Source of the DNA: Mangrovimonas aestuarii
GTDB lineage: Bacteria > Bacteroidota > Bacteroidia > Flavobacteriales > Flavobacteriaceae
Assembly (NCBI RefSeq): GCF_028767185.1
Contig: NZ_JARACK010000002.1
Span: 62,001-126,000 of the forward strand
Direction: 5' to 3'
Length of the DNA: 64,000 nt
Each line of letters opens with the position of its first letter. The first letter of the stretch is position 1. The translations under genes were made by a program, and so were the position numbers. Positions 26,577-35,167 of this stretch are shown in pieces. The notes below the pieces were generated by a model. The model was not told where the DNA came from. It saw nothing but the letters and a program-made list of their open reading frames with translations, and searched no databases.

Positions 26577-27560
26577 ATGTCGTTTCCTGTTTTAGCTTCT
26601 ATTATCACACCCGACTCAATTGCCGAATTATTAAGTACTACTCATGGTTTTAACAATAAGCCTCATTGTAAGATTTTAAAAACTGGAATAAACCACACCT
26701 ATTCTGTTTTTTCAAATAGAGGGAAATATGTTTATAGAGTCTATAGCTATAATTGGCGTACAAGAGAGCAAATTGAAGAAGAATTAAAGTTACTTCTTAG
26801 CTTAAGGGAGAGTGGTGTTTCCGTGTCTTGTCCTATACCTGATAGCTCAGGAGAATTTATACAGGAAATTCAAGCGGCTGAAGGGCATCGCTACGGAGTA
26901 CTTTTCAATCATGCCGAAGGAGAAAAGGTAAGAGCATTGAGTGTTAAGGACTGTCTTAGTTTAGGAGATTTGATGGGGAAGATGCACCATGCAACTGAAG
27001 GAAAAGAAATAGGCAGAGTAGAATATAACGCTTATACCTTAACAGAGCAGCCATACCAATATGCATTGGAACATTTTTCGGAGTCATTGGAAGGGATGGT
27101 ACTCTTAAAAAGGGCAGGTGAGTATGTTTCTGATGTGTTTGCAGATGCCGATTCAAATCAATTGAGAAAAGGTATAGTTCACCTTGATTTCTGGTACGAT
27201 AATATGAACATTGATGAAGATTCAAGGATTACCGTCTTCGATTTTGATTTTTGCGGTAACGGTTGGCAATTGTTGGATGTTGCTTATTGTGTAATGCAGC
27301 TCTTCAATACCGAACCAAATAAAGAGATGTTTGAACAAAAACTCATGGCGTTTTATAACGGTTATGAATCAGTAACTGCAATTAGTGATGAAGAAAAACG
27401 TTTGCTTCCTGCAGCAGGCTTGGCAGTTTGGATTTTTTACCTAGGGGTGCAATCCCAACGTTTTGATGATTGGTCTAACTTCTTCTTATCCAAAAACTAC
27501 TTGAATCACTATTTAGGTATGGCACAAGCTTGGCTAAATTATAATGGAGTGGAAGTGTAA
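26577..27560 (+). CDS. Aminoglycoside-phosphotransferase-fold kinase (homoserine kinase II-like)
   Basis: A 327-residue cytoplasmic protein with an APH/choline-kinase fold. Brenner's loop is VHLDFWYDNMNI (H202, catalytic D204, N209), and the metal-binding DFD-type motif is VFDFDFCGNGW (D222/D224). The N-terminal region NHTYSVFSNRGKYVYRVYSYNWR supplies the nucleotide-binding lobe. Such kinases phosphorylate hydroxyls of small molecules such as homoserine, choline or sugars; the substrate is unknown and an antibiotic-resistance role should not be assumed. Divergent from the sulfur-relay operon and convergent with DUF721. Confidence 0.87.
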   Translation: MSFPVLASIITPDSIAELLSTTHGFNNKPHCKILKTGINHTYSVFSNRGKYVYRVYSYNWRTREQIEEELKLLLSLRESGVSVSCPIPDSSGEFIQEIQAAEGHRYGVLFNHAEGEKVRALSVKDCLSLGDLMGKMHHATEGKEIGRVEYNAYTLTEQPYQYALEHFSESLEGMVLLKRAGEYVSDVFADADSNQLRKGIVHLDFWYDNMNIDEDSRITVFDFDFCGNGWQLLDVAYCVMQLFNTEPNKEMFEQKLMAFYNGYESVTAISDEEKRLLPAAGLAVWIFYLGVQSQRFDDWSNFFLSKNYLNHYLGMAQAWLNYNGVEV

Positions 27561-27600
27561 TAATTGATTAATAAATCAGATGTTTTTTGTATGCGAAATT

Positions 27601-27897
27601 TTACTGCAAAATCAATTTCTTTATAATATCTCCCCCTAACTCATCATTAATCATTTTTATAATTTTATCCTTACCATAGCTCAATTCTTCACGAAGAACA
27701 CTAGAACTAAGTTGTACATAAAGCGTGTCATTTTTTAAAACAACATTGGTAGTATAAGTGTTTATACCGCTTCCCATTAAATTTTCCCAAGCAGAACGAA
27801 CATTAACCTTATTTAAGCCTTGTTGCAGGTTGTTGGTTTCAACAAAGTCCTTTAGTAAATCATTAATGCTAAAATGGTCGTTGTTTCGTTTGCTCAT
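27601..27897 (-). CDS. DUF721 (DciA-like) protein
   Basis: A 98-residue protein with the DUF721 pattern: INDLLKDFVETNNLQQGLNKVNVRSAWENLMG, then VVLKNDTLYVQLSSSVLREELSYGKDKIIKMIN. DciA, from the same broad family, loads the replicative helicase in bacteria lacking DnaC. The location in one operon with recF fits a replication-linked role, but whether this protein loads helicase is inference. The start overlaps the upstream stop by one base (TAATG). Confidence 0.87.
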   Translation of the reverse strand: MSKRNNDHFSINDLLKDFVETNNLQQGLNKVNVRSAWENLMGSGINTYTTNVVLKNDTLYVQLSSSVLREELSYGKDKIIKMINDELGGDIIKKLILQ

Positions 27898-28313
27898 TAG
27901 TCTAGGTTTAATGGAGTATATCGTTTGTATTGGTATATGTTCTTATCTTGGTTTACAATTTGTAATTGTTGCTCACTTACTTTTAAAACAGTTTCTTTCC
28001 AGTTGGTGTAAGGTGTTTTATAGTACAGATTAATACTATCACGCTCTAACTTTACCTGTATTTGCTCCTTATTGTTTGAGGTTTCAAAAGTACCGCTAAA
28101 ATTTGGTTTGAGCTTAATTCTAAACCCAGTTAAACTATTGGAAATATTAAAATAATCGATAGTTTGATTAAATTTATATTCACGAACAGATCCATCGGCT
28201 AAAGTGACTTTTTCTATTTCCCAATAGCCATTAAGTTGTTTAACAGTAGTTTCTGGAGAATTGCTGCATGACAGCATTAAAACTAATAGAAGAAAAGAAA
28301 CTAAATATTTCAT
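27897..28313 (-). CDS. Lipocalin-like lipoprotein
   Basis: A 138-residue protein with lipoprotein signal MKYLVSFLLLVLMLSC, then KQLNGYWEIEKVTLADG, the opening of a lipocalin-like beta-barrel. Repeated beta strands run to the C-terminus. It likely sits in the periplasmic face of a membrane and may bind a small hydrophobic ligand, but nothing specific is visible. It lies between recF and DUF721 with a 15-base gap and a 1-base overlap, so it is co-transcribed with replication genes, an odd mixture that recurs in this family from memory. Confidence 0.75.
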   Translation of the reverse strand: MKYLVSFLLLVLMLSCSNSPETTVKQLNGYWEIEKVTLADGSVREYKFNQTIDYFNISNSLTGFRIKLKPNFSGTFETSNNKEQIQVKLERDSINLYYKTPYTNWKETVLKVSEQQLQIVNQDKNIYQYKRYTPLNLD

Positions 28314-28328
28314 TGAAGTAGATTTAGG

Positions 28329-29417
28329 TTATTGAGGTTCAATTTTAAAAATCTCGTAGGATTGGTGAACTTGTTTAATGGCGTTTTCGGTTCTGTCTGC
28401 ATGGGTATCACTAATAAATAATTGGCCAAAGTTCTCATCATCTACCAAACGAAGAATTTGTGTGACACGTTGTTCGTCAAGTTTATCAAAAATATCATCC
28501 AGCAGTAATATTGGGTTAACACCACTTTGAGACTTAATAAAATCGAACTGCGCCAATTTTAATGCGATGAGATAAGACTTTTGCTGTCCTTGACTACCAA
28601 ACTTTTTTATAGGATGGCCTTGTATGTTGAACAATAAATCGTCTCTGTGGATACCAACACTCGTATATTGTAAAGCACGGTCTTTTCTCTGGTTGTCCTT
28701 TAATAGATCATCAAGTGTGTCATCTTCTAAATGACTTTTATAAGCCAAATCCACTTCTTCTTTTCCATTGCTAATGGCTTCATACCTTGCTTGAAAAATA
28801 GGGGAGAAAGTTTTTAAGAACTCCTTACGTTTGTTGAATATGCGTGAGCCAAACTCATTTAGTTGTTCGTTATAAACTTCGAGCGTGTCCTTGTTGAACG
28901 TGTTGTTTAGAGCAAAGAACTTTAATAATGCGTTTCGCTGAGACAAGGTCTTATTGTATTTAATTAGGTCGTTAAGATACTCTTTGTCGCTTTGCGAAAT
29001 AACACTGTCTATAAACTTACGTCGGGTTTCACTGCCTTCAATAATAAGATCGCGATCGGCTGGGGATATAATGACCAATGGTAAAAAACCAATATGGTCG
29101 CTAAACTTATCGTAGGCTTTTCCGTTACGCTTTATTACCTTTTTCTGGCCACGCTTAAGGCTAATGGTTATTTTTTCATTGGAATCGGTTTTGTCATATT
29201 CCCCAGTAATAACAAAAAAGTCTTGTTCGTGCCTGATGTTTTGTGATGCTATTGGGTTAAAATAACTTTTGCCAAAAGAAAGATGATAAATAGCATCGAG
29301 AACATTGGTTTTACCCACACCATTATTGCCGACGAAGCAGTTTATTTTGTCATTGAAAACAAATGATTGACTGTCAAAGTTTTTGTAATTTAGCAGTGAG
29401 AGCGATTTCAGTACCAT
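28329..29417 (-). CDS. recF: RecF DNA replication/repair ATPase
   Basis: The 362-residue length is standard for RecF. Walker A is [13 protein letters not shown] (G30-T37 core), the ABC signature region is [19 protein letters not shown], and Walker B is [13 protein letters not shown]. RecF binds gapped DNA and, with RecO and RecR, loads RecA at single-strand gaps. It is first in a three-gene minus-strand operon. The 132-base region to the divergent TPR gene carries that gene's promoter. Confidence 0.97.
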   Translation of the reverse strand: MVLKSLSLLNYKNFDSQSFVFNDKINCFVGNNGVGKTNVLDAIYHLSFGKSYFNPIASQNIRHEQDFFVITGEYDKTDSNEKITISLKRGQKKVIKRNGKAYDKFSDHIGFLPLVIISPADRDLIIEGSETRRKFIDSVISQSDKEYLNDLIKYNKTLSQRNALLKFFALNNTFNKDTLEVYNEQLNEFGSRIFNKRKEFLKTFSPIFQARYEAISNGKEEVDLAYKSHLEDDTLDDLLKDNQRKDRALQYTSVGIHRDDLLFNIQGHPIKKFGSQGQQKSYLIALKLAQFDFIKSQSGVNPILLLDDIFDKLDEQRVTQILRLVDDENFGQLFISDTHADRTENAIKQVHQSYEIFKIEPQ

Positions 29418-29519
29418 AAACCGTTAGCTAAGCAATTGATGTGTAGTTGGCTCCAAAGATAATGTACATAATCCTGAAAAATAACAAAACAATAGCCTTT
29501 TATTTCTGAAGAAAAATTT

Positions 29520-29527
29520 TATTTTTG
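29520..29527 (+). promoter_or_regulatory. Candidate -7 promoter element (TATTTTTG) for the TPR-ribH unit
   Basis: An exact TAnnTTTG match 22 bases upstream of ATG 29550. A convincing TTG at -33 is not seen. The spacing to the start implies a leader of about 15 bases. Confidence 0.45.
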
Positions 29528-29549
29528 CTCCGCATTAATATAAGAATAT

Positions 29550-30323
29550 ATGGCAACTTACAAGAAAAGAGGATATAAACCAAAACCTATTAAAGAATTA
29601 GAAGAGGAAGTTGAAGTGATGGAAGAACACTCAACAACAGCTGAAGTTTTTAACACCTTAGACGAGTCGGCTTCTAAGACTGAAGAATGGGTGGCGAATA
29701 ACCAAAAGTACATTTTTATTGTAATTGGTATAGTAGCTGTTGTGGTGTTAGGATCATTGGGTTATAAGCAGTTTATTTCTGGTCCTGCTCAAGGGAAAGC
29801 AATGGACGCTATGTACCAAGCCAAAAAACACTTCAATGAGGCTGTTAGCGGAACCGAAAAGGATTCTTTATACAACTTAGCCTTAAACGGTGGTAGCGGA
29901 AAATATGGGATGTTGGATGTTATTAACGAATACAGTGGTACAGATGCAGCTAACCTAGCTAACTACTACGCTGGTATGGCATACCTTAACCTAAAGGATT
30001 ATAAAAACGCAATATCTTACTTAGGAAATTTCAGTAGTGAAGATGAAGCTTTGGCTCCAATTGCTAAAGGAGGTATAGGTGATGCTTTTGTTCAGTTAAA
30101 CCAATTGGAAGATGCACTTGGTTATTACGATGAAGCAGCTAATATGAGAAACAACGAGTTCTCTACACCTATGTACTTATACAAGGCTGGAACTATCGCT
30201 TTAGAGTTAGGTAAGACAGAAAGAGCTTTAGGGTACTTCAATAGAATTAAAACTGAATTCCCAGAATCTACTGAGGCTACTGACGTAGATGTATTTATCG
30301 GAAAAGCACAAGCATTGAAATAA
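29550..30323 (+). CDS. Membrane-anchored tetratricopeptide repeat protein (YfgM-like)
   Basis: A 257-residue protein: acidic, charged N-terminus (~45 residues), one membrane helix at about residues 52-73 (YIFIVIGIVAVVVLGSLGY), then helical repeats resembling TPRs (DAANLANYYAGMAYLNLKDYKNAISYL; AKGGIGDAFVQLNQLEDALGYYDEA; ALELGKTERALGYFNRI). The single N-terminal anchor plus periplasmic TPRs resembles YfgM, a helper of the Sec translocon and chaperones. It is followed at one base by ribH, so both are co-transcribed. Confidence 0.87.
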   Translation: MATYKKRGYKPKPIKELEEEVEVMEEHSTTAEVFNTLDESASKTEEWVANNQKYIFIVIGIVAVVVLGSLGYKQFISGPAQGKAMDAMYQAKKHFNEAVSGTEKDSLYNLALNGGSGKYGMLDVINEYSGTDAANLANYYAGMAYLNLKDYKNAISYLGNFSSEDEALAPIAKGGIGDAFVQLNQLEDALGYYDEAANMRNNEFSTPMYLYKAGTIALELGKTERALGYFNRIKTEFPESTEATDVDVFIGKAQALK

Positions 30324-30324
30324 G

Positions 30325-30810
30325 ATGGCTACTGCAAATAAAAATTTATCGGATTACGATAAAACTTCAATCCCAAACGCGAGCAACTTTCGGTTTGGGA
30401 TTGTTGTTTCAGAATGGAATGACACTATTACAGAAGGACTTTTTAATGGTGCGTTCGAAACTTTAGTAGAACACGGAACTTCTCCAGAAAACATTGTCCG
30501 TTGGAATGTGCCTGGAAGTTATGAGTTAATCTACGGTTCTAAAAAAATGCAACAGCAGGCTGTAGATGCAGTCATTGCTATTGGTAGTGTAATTCAAGGG
30601 GAAACAAAACATTTTGATTTTGTTTGTGAAGCGGTTTCTCAAGGAATAAAAGACCTTAACGTAATGGATGAGACTCCCGTGATTTTCTGTGTGCTTACAG
30701 ATAACAATTTGCAACAGGCAATTGATCGTTCAGGAGGAGTGTACGGAAACAAAGGAACCGAAGCAGCTATTGCAGCTATAAAAATGGCTGTTCTTCGTCA
30801 CGGAGCTTAG
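30325..30810 (+). CDS. ribH: 6,7-dimethyl-8-ribityllumazine synthase
   Basis: The 161-residue protein condenses 5-amino-6-ribitylaminouracil with 3,4-dihydroxy-2-butanone-4-phosphate, the penultimate step of riboflavin synthesis. Family motifs are FRFGIVVSEWNDTIT, WNVPGSYELIYGSKK, AVIAIGSVIQGETKHFDFVCEAVSQG (catalytic His in the KHFDF loop) and PVIFCVLTDNN. A C-terminal GNKGTEAAIAAIKMA helix completes the fold. Lumazine synthases form 60-mer or pentamer shells. It ends just before a strong terminator. No FMN riboswitch is visible upstream. Confidence 0.97.
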   Translation: MATANKNLSDYDKTSIPNASNFRFGIVVSEWNDTITEGLFNGAFETLVEHGTSPENIVRWNVPGSYELIYGSKKMQQQAVDAVIAIGSVIQGETKHFDFVCEAVSQGIKDLNVMDETPVIFCVLTDNNLQQAIDRSGGVYGNKGTEAAIAAIKMAVLRHGA

Positions 30811-30831
30811 ACGATTTTAAATCTAATACAG

Positions 30832-30872
30832 AATGCCGAAAAGAGTAATTTCAATCTTTTCGGCATTTTTTA
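30832..30872 (+). terminator. Terminator after ribH
   Basis: Perfect 13-bp arms, AATGCCGAAAAGA (30832-30844) and TCTTTTCGGCATT (30855-30867), around a 10-base loop, followed by TTTTATT. A classic intrinsic terminator ending the TPR-ribH transcript. Confidence 0.88.
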
Positions 30873-30999
30873 TTGCTGCTTTTTTGTCTGACATTTTATT
30901 GTTTTCTTTTTATAAGAATGTCTTTGGCTCGGTAATTGTCAAACTGTTCATGTTAACAAATTTTGGCAAGACGGGATGGGGATTTCGTTCTAATTTGAG

Positions 31000-31007
31000 T
31001 ATTTTTG
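31000..31007 (+). promoter_or_regulatory. Candidate -7 element (TATTTTTG) deciding a TTG start downstream
   Basis: An exact TAnnTTTG match. Transcription would begin near 31014, which excludes the TTG at 31005 as a start codon and favours the TTG at 31029. No TTG at the usual -33 distance was found. Confidence 0.4.
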
Positions 31008-31028
31008 AAAAGATACAAATCCTGTCCT

Positions 31029-31280
31029 TTGAGTACTAATTTTTTTAATCAACGAGAGCGAAAGCGCTTCAATTACAATCCTAGATTTTCGGAAGAAGAG
31101 GAAGAGTCTACTTTGGGTAATTCAGGAGAGAATGATAATTCTATCAGTTCTTTTGAAGTTAGATGGAATCGGGCACGACGTTCAGTTAGAGGGAAGACCC
31201 GTAAAGGGGTTTCTCTACCTATCCTTTTTATAACGTTGGTGCTTGTCCTTGTTGTAATGTACTATTTAAGTAAAAAATAA
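31029..31280 (+). CDS. Small membrane protein with probable TTG start (paralogue of next gene)
   Basis: Taking TTG 31029 as start gives 83 residues, M/LSTNFFNQRERKRFNYNPRF onward. There is no in-frame ATG before the conserved part. The protein has a basic/acidic soluble region and one C-terminal helix (SLPILFITLVLVLVVMYYL). The motif RxxKRFxYxPR recurs in the next gene, so the two are paralogues. Members are common between ribH and mutL in Flavobacteriaceae, sometimes mislabelled as riboflavin synthase subunits. Function unknown. An earlier TTG at 31005 is possible but overlaps the candidate -7 element. Confidence 0.7.
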   Translation: MSTNFFNQRERKRFNYNPRFSEEEEESTLGNSGENDNSISSFEVRWNRARRSVRGKTRKGVSLPILFITLVLVLVVMYYLSKK

Positions 31281-31296
31281 TCTTTCAAATTGTAGT

Positions 31297-31587
31297 ATGG
31301 GACTTTTCAAACAGAGACAGAATAAAAAATTCAGTTATAAACCACGCCATTACAAGTACGATGGGGAGGGAAGTCCGTTTGAAATGAGACATAAGTTCGA
31401 TGACTTCCGTACCACAGTAGGTAAGCAAGGAGGTTTAAAAACAAGGTTTAAAACCGCTTGGAACGAATTCAGGGAATCTTCCGATCGTGAAACCAACCGT
31501 AGAATTTTGATTATAGTTTGTGTCTTAATATTACTTTTTCTTTTTATAATCGACTTTGATTTATCCATATTCTTTTCAAAACAATAG
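31297..31587 (+). CDS. Small membrane protein of the ribH-mutL region
   Basis: A 96-residue protein: MGLFKQRQNKKFSYKPRHYKYDG, then a charged region (PFEMRHKFDDFRTTVG; WNEFRESSDRETNRR) and a C-terminal membrane helix (ILIIVCVLILLFLFIIDFDL). It shares the R-x-x-K-K/R-F-x-Y-x-P-R motif and overall layout with the gene just upstream. Its stop codon directly abuts the mutL start, so it is co-transcribed with mutL. Function unknown. Confidence 0.8.
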   Translation: MGLFKQRQNKKFSYKPRHYKYDGEGSPFEMRHKFDDFRTTVGKQGGLKTRFKTAWNEFRESSDRETNRRILIIVCVLILLFLFIIDFDLSIFFSKQ

Positions 31588-33465
31588 ATGTCAGATATAA
31601 TTCAACTCTTACCAGATCATGTAGCCAACCAAATAGCCGCAGGGGAAGTGGTGCAACGCCCAGCCTCCGTAGTGAAGGAATTAATGGAAAATGCTATTGA
31701 TGCGAAGGCTACATCAATCAAATTAATAGTTAAGGATGCCGGAAAAACACTGATTCAAGTTATTGATGATGGTGTTGGCATGAGCACTACAGATGCCCGG
31801 TTGAGTTTTGAACGCCATGCAACTTCTAAAATTCGTCAAGCCGACGATTTATTCCAGTTGCATACCAAGGGGTTCCGTGGAGAAGCTTTGGCTAGTATTG
31901 CTGCTATTGCCCACGTGGAAATGAAAACCAAACAGGAGAATAATGATGTTGGGACACTTATTGAAATGGAAGGCAGTGAAGTGAAGTCGCAAGAGGTTGT
32001 TGTTACTCCTACAGGTACTTCAATTGCCGTAAAAAATCTATTTTTTAATATTCCTGCACGTCGCAATTTCTTAAAATCGAATGCAGTAGAGATACGTCAT
32101 ATTATTGATGAATTTCAGCGTGTAGCTTTGGCGCATCCAGATTTGAGTTTTGTGATGTACCATAATGGCAGCGAAACTTTCAATTTACCGGATAGTAACT
32201 ACAGACAGCGCATTGTAAATATTTTTGGAACGAAGACCAATGAAAAGTTGGTGCCAGTTAACGAAGAAACTGAAGTTGTAAAAGTATCGGGCTTTGTAGG
32301 TAAGCCCGAATTTGCTAAGAAAACAAGGGGAGAGCAGTTCTTTTTTGTAAATAATAGATTTATAAAAAGTTCATATCTAAACCATGCTGTAAGTTCTGCG
32401 TTCGAAGGCTTGTTGAAAGATGGTGCACATGCCAGTTATTTTATTAACTTAGAGGTAGATCCTCAAACCATTGATATAAATATTCATCCAACAAAGACCG
32501 AAATAAAGTTTGACGATGAGCATACGCTATATGCTATTATAAGAGCTGCCGTAAAACACAGTTTAGGACAGTTTAACATTGCACCTGTGCTTGATTTTGA
32601 AAGGGATGCTAATTTAGATACGCCCTATAGTTACAGTAATAAAGGAGCAACAACTCCTAAAATTGAAGTGGACAGAACTTTTAACCCATTTCAAGATGAT
32701 AGTAATTCGTTTTTTGGTGGAGGAGGTGAGAGTTCGAGCTTTAGAACAGAGAGCCGTCATAAAACCAATACGGCTAGTTGGGAAAGTTTGTATGTAGGAT
32801 TAGAGTCTAAGGGTACACAAACAGAAGATGACTTTAGTTCAATAGAGTTTGAAAGTGAGGAACAAACAGCAGGTTTGTTTGAAGATGAACAGGCGATTGA
32901 AAATCAGCAGACCACATATCAGTTGCACAACAAGTATATAGCTAGCACTATAAAATCGGGGATGTTACTGATTGATCAACATAGAGCACATCAACGAGTA
33001 CTTTACGAAGATTTTTTGCAACACATTACTGTAAAGGAGGCCGTAAGCCAACAGTTGTTGTTTCCCTTGGAATTGCATTTTTCGCCACAGGAACTTAAAA
33101 TTATCAAGGACTTGAAATCCGATTTGGAGTACACAGGATTTGCTTTTCAAAATTTAGAAGACGAATGTTTGGAAATTACGGGAGTTCCGGTGAGTGTTCC
33201 GGAAAGTGAGGTGTCTATCATCCTTGAACAATTGATAAACGATGTACAACATGAGGTTCCAGATGCCAATTTCAGTTCAGCAGATTTGTTGGCTAAATCC
33301 ATGGCTAAGAGTTTAGCTATAAAACATGGGCAGGCTTTAACTAAATTGGAGCAGGAACATTTGGTAAATCGTTTATTTGCCTGTAAGGAGCCTAATATGT
33401 CACCAGTTAATAAACCAACCTTCATCACCATGACTGTTGATGAAATAGATAAAAAATTTGTGTAG
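31588..33465 (+). CDS. mutL: DNA mismatch repair protein MutL
   Basis: A 625-residue protein with a GHKL ATPase N-terminus: IAAGEVVQRPASVVKELMENAIDA, then DDGVGM, then FRGEALASI (motifs I-III). An acidic linker spans residues ~345-440, and a C-terminal dimerisation domain follows. MutL couples MutS mismatch recognition to strand removal. The C-terminal metal motif, canonically DQHA-x2-E-x4-E in endonucleolytic MutLs, reads D463-QHR-AH-Q469-RVLY-E474 here, so one acidic ligand is replaced by Gln and Ala by Arg. Nicking activity is therefore doubtful. Start follows directly on the upstream stop. Confidence 0.95.
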   Translation: MSDIIQLLPDHVANQIAAGEVVQRPASVVKELMENAIDAKATSIKLIVKDAGKTLIQVIDDGVGMSTTDARLSFERHATSKIRQADDLFQLHTKGFRGEALASIAAIAHVEMKTKQENNDVGTLIEMEGSEVKSQEVVVTPTGTSIAVKNLFFNIPARRNFLKSNAVEIRHIIDEFQRVALAHPDLSFVMYHNGSETFNLPDSNYRQRIVNIFGTKTNEKLVPVNEETEVVKVSGFVGKPEFAKKTRGEQFFFVNNRFIKSSYLNHAVSSAFEGLLKDGAHASYFINLEVDPQTIDINIHPTKTEIKFDDEHTLYAIIRAAVKHSLGQFNIAPVLDFERDANLDTPYSYSNKGATTPKIEVDRTFNPFQDDSNSFFGGGGESSSFRTESRHKTNTASWESLYVGLESKGTQTEDDFSSIEFESEEQTAGLFEDEQAIENQQTTYQLHNKYIASTIKSGMLLIDQHRAHQRVLYEDFLQHITVKEAVSQQLLFPLELHFSPQELKIIKDLKSDLEYTGFAFQNLEDECLEITGVPVSVPESEVSIILEQLINDVQHEVPDANFSSADLLAKSMAKSLAIKHGQALTKLEQEHLVNRLFACKEPNMSPVNKPTFITMTVDEIDKKFV

Positions 33466-33474
33466 ATGTACAGA

Positions 33475-34290
33475 ATGACCGAAACCGTTAAACATTTGTT
33501 GATCATTAACGTGATCATGTTTATTGGTACAGTTACCGTTGGGGGTGGCGAATTGTTTTATAACCTTTTTGCATTACATTTTCCTAAAAACAGTTTGTTT
33601 CAGCCTTGGCAGATTATTACACACATGTTCATGCATGGTGGTTTAACCCATATCTTGTTTAATATGTTTGCCTTATGGATGTTCGGAACAGCTGTTGAGC
33701 AACAGTTTGGAGGAAAGAAGTTTTTGTTCTTCTATATTTCTGCAGGACTTGGAGCCGCTTTGATTATGTTGGGATATAATTATTTGCAATACATTAATGC
33801 GGAAAAGGGAATTGAAGGTCTTAATATGGGGAGTGAGCTGGTTAAGAAAATTGTTTCTATAAATGCCAGTGATGGGATGGCCATACGAGGAGATTTGCTT
33901 TCACAAAAAATGTTGCCTATTCTTAAGGAGTATAATTTTAATCCAGGATTACTTGATCAGAGTTCTTTTAAGGCATTGTTTGATATGAATGTGATAGGAT
34001 CAGGAACTATGGTTGGAGCCAGTGGAGCTATAATGGGTGTTTTGGTTGCGTTTGGGATGCTGTTTCCAGAAGCAAAACTTATGCTTATATTTTTACCTAT
34101 TCCAGTTAAGGCTAAGTATTTTATACCTGCAATTATAGGGTTAGACTTGTTCTCAGCCATAACGGGAACTTCTATATTTAGTCCGAGTAATACGGCTTAT
34201 GTTGCTCACGTGGGAGGAGCTTTGACAGGATTTTTAATTATGATGTATTGGAAAAAAACTCAGTTTAATAAAAACCGTTGGGACCGATGA
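33475..34290 (+). CDS. Rhomboid-family intramembrane serine protease (first copy)
   Basis: Start at Met 33475 (MTETVKHLLIINVIMFIG), the usual position for the first helix; an ATG nine bases upstream is also possible. The 271-residue protein has six membrane helices. Conserved FMHGGLTHILFNMFALW marks loop 1. The catalytic dyad is S183 in VGASGAIMG and H245 in YVAHVGGALTGF. Residues ~95-150 form an inserted loop of about 55 residues between helices. It would cleave membrane protein substrates within the bilayer; substrates are unknown. Its stop shares bases with the next start (ATGA), so both rhomboids are coupled. Confidence 0.92.
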   Translation: MTETVKHLLIINVIMFIGTVTVGGGELFYNLFALHFPKNSLFQPWQIITHMFMHGGLTHILFNMFALWMFGTAVEQQFGGKKFLFFYISAGLGAALIMLGYNYLQYINAEKGIEGLNMGSELVKKIVSINASDGMAIRGDLLSQKMLPILKEYNFNPGLLDQSSFKALFDMNVIGSGTMVGASGAIMGVLVAFGMLFPEAKLMLIFLPIPVKAKYFIPAIIGLDLFSAITGTSIFSPSNTAYVAHVGGALTGFLIMMYWKKTQFNKNRWDR

Positions 34291-35162
34291 GTTTTATAGA
34301 TGACTTAAAATATAAATATACCAGACTAAATGTACTTGAAAAACTGATAGCCATAAATGGGGCAATTTTTATAATTGGATTACTTCTTAAGCTTTTTAGT
34401 TCAATAGTACCAGGGGTTCAGGTGTTGCGATGGTTCGAACTGCCAAGTGATTTTTTTGAGGCTTTAAAGCATCCATGGTCTATTATTTCCTATGGGTTTG
34501 TCCATTACGATTTTCTGCATATCCTTTTTAACATGCTATGGCTTTATTTTATAGGTCGTATGTTTATGAACCTGTTCAATCCCAAAACAGGCTTGAATGT
34601 TTACCTTTTGGGAGTAATCATTGGTGGATTGATTTTTCTTGCGGGTTACAATATTTTTCCATCATTTTTTTCGGGAACTACCCGTTTAGTTGGTGCATCA
34701 GCAGGGGTGAGAGCCTTGTTAATTTTCCTTTGTGTGTATATGCCGCATCAGGAAGTTAGGTTCTTTACGTTTAATATTAAGTTGTGGTACATTGGAGGAG
34801 CAATACTGTTTTTTGACTTTATTGGCTTATTCGGGCTAAATGCTGGTGGAAATTTAGCGCATCTAGGAGGTGCAATGTTGGGATATTTTTATGCTGATCA
34901 GTTAAAAAAAGGGAACGATATAGGTAAAGGTTTTGAACGTTTAATGGATTGGATAACCAGTTTGTTTAAACGTCCTGAAAAGTCACCTTTAAAGACGGTG
35001 CATAGAAAGCAAAAAAATGGATATGCTGGTTATTCCAAAAAAGAGTTTGATGAGTTTAATACCCAAAAACGAGTTGATATCATTCTTGATAAGATAAGCA
35101 AGAGTGGTTACGATAGCCTAACTAAAGAGGAGAAGGAGTTTCTCTTTAAGGCTGGTAAATAA
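34287..35162 (+). CDS. Rhomboid-family intramembrane protease (second copy)
   Basis: I chose ATG 34287 (MSFIDDLKYKYTRLNVLEK), which overlaps the previous stop as ATGA; 291 residues. The rhomboid core has FVHYDFLHILFNMLWLYFIG and the dyad S138 (VGASAGVRALL) and H192 (NLAHLGGAMLGYF). A cytoplasmic tail of about 80 residues follows, with PVHRKQ-type basic segment and a helical FNTQKRVDIILDKISKSGYDSLTKEEKEFL ending found in many rhomboids of Bacteroidota. Active-site residues are present, so it should be catalytic. The two copies share little outside the core, so the duplication is old. Confidence 0.92.
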   Translation: MSFIDDLKYKYTRLNVLEKLIAINGAIFIIGLLLKLFSSIVPGVQVLRWFELPSDFFEALKHPWSIISYGFVHYDFLHILFNMLWLYFIGRMFMNLFNPKTGLNVYLLGVIIGGLIFLAGYNIFPSFFSGTTRLVGASAGVRALLIFLCVYMPHQEVRFFTFNIKLWYIGGAILFFDFIGLFGLNAGGNLAHLGGAMLGYFYADQLKKGNDIGKGFERLMDWITSLFKRPEKSPLKTVHRKQKNGYAGYSKKEFDEFNTQKRVDIILDKISKSGYDSLTKEEKEFLFKAGK

Positions 35163-35167
35163 ACCCC

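Noticed and set aside
26577-27560. Antibiotic-resistance phosphotransferase
   Set aside because: The fold is shared by homoserine and choline kinases; nothing specific for aminoglycosides is visible and there is no mobile-element context.
27601-29417. Replication origin beside recF
   Set aside because: recF often lies near oriC in other bacteria, but here it is not next to dnaA or dnaN and no DnaA-box cluster was seen.
30833-31039. 68-codon plus-strand frame after ribH
   Set aside because: It starts inside the ribH terminator hairpin and ends inside the next small gene in another frame.
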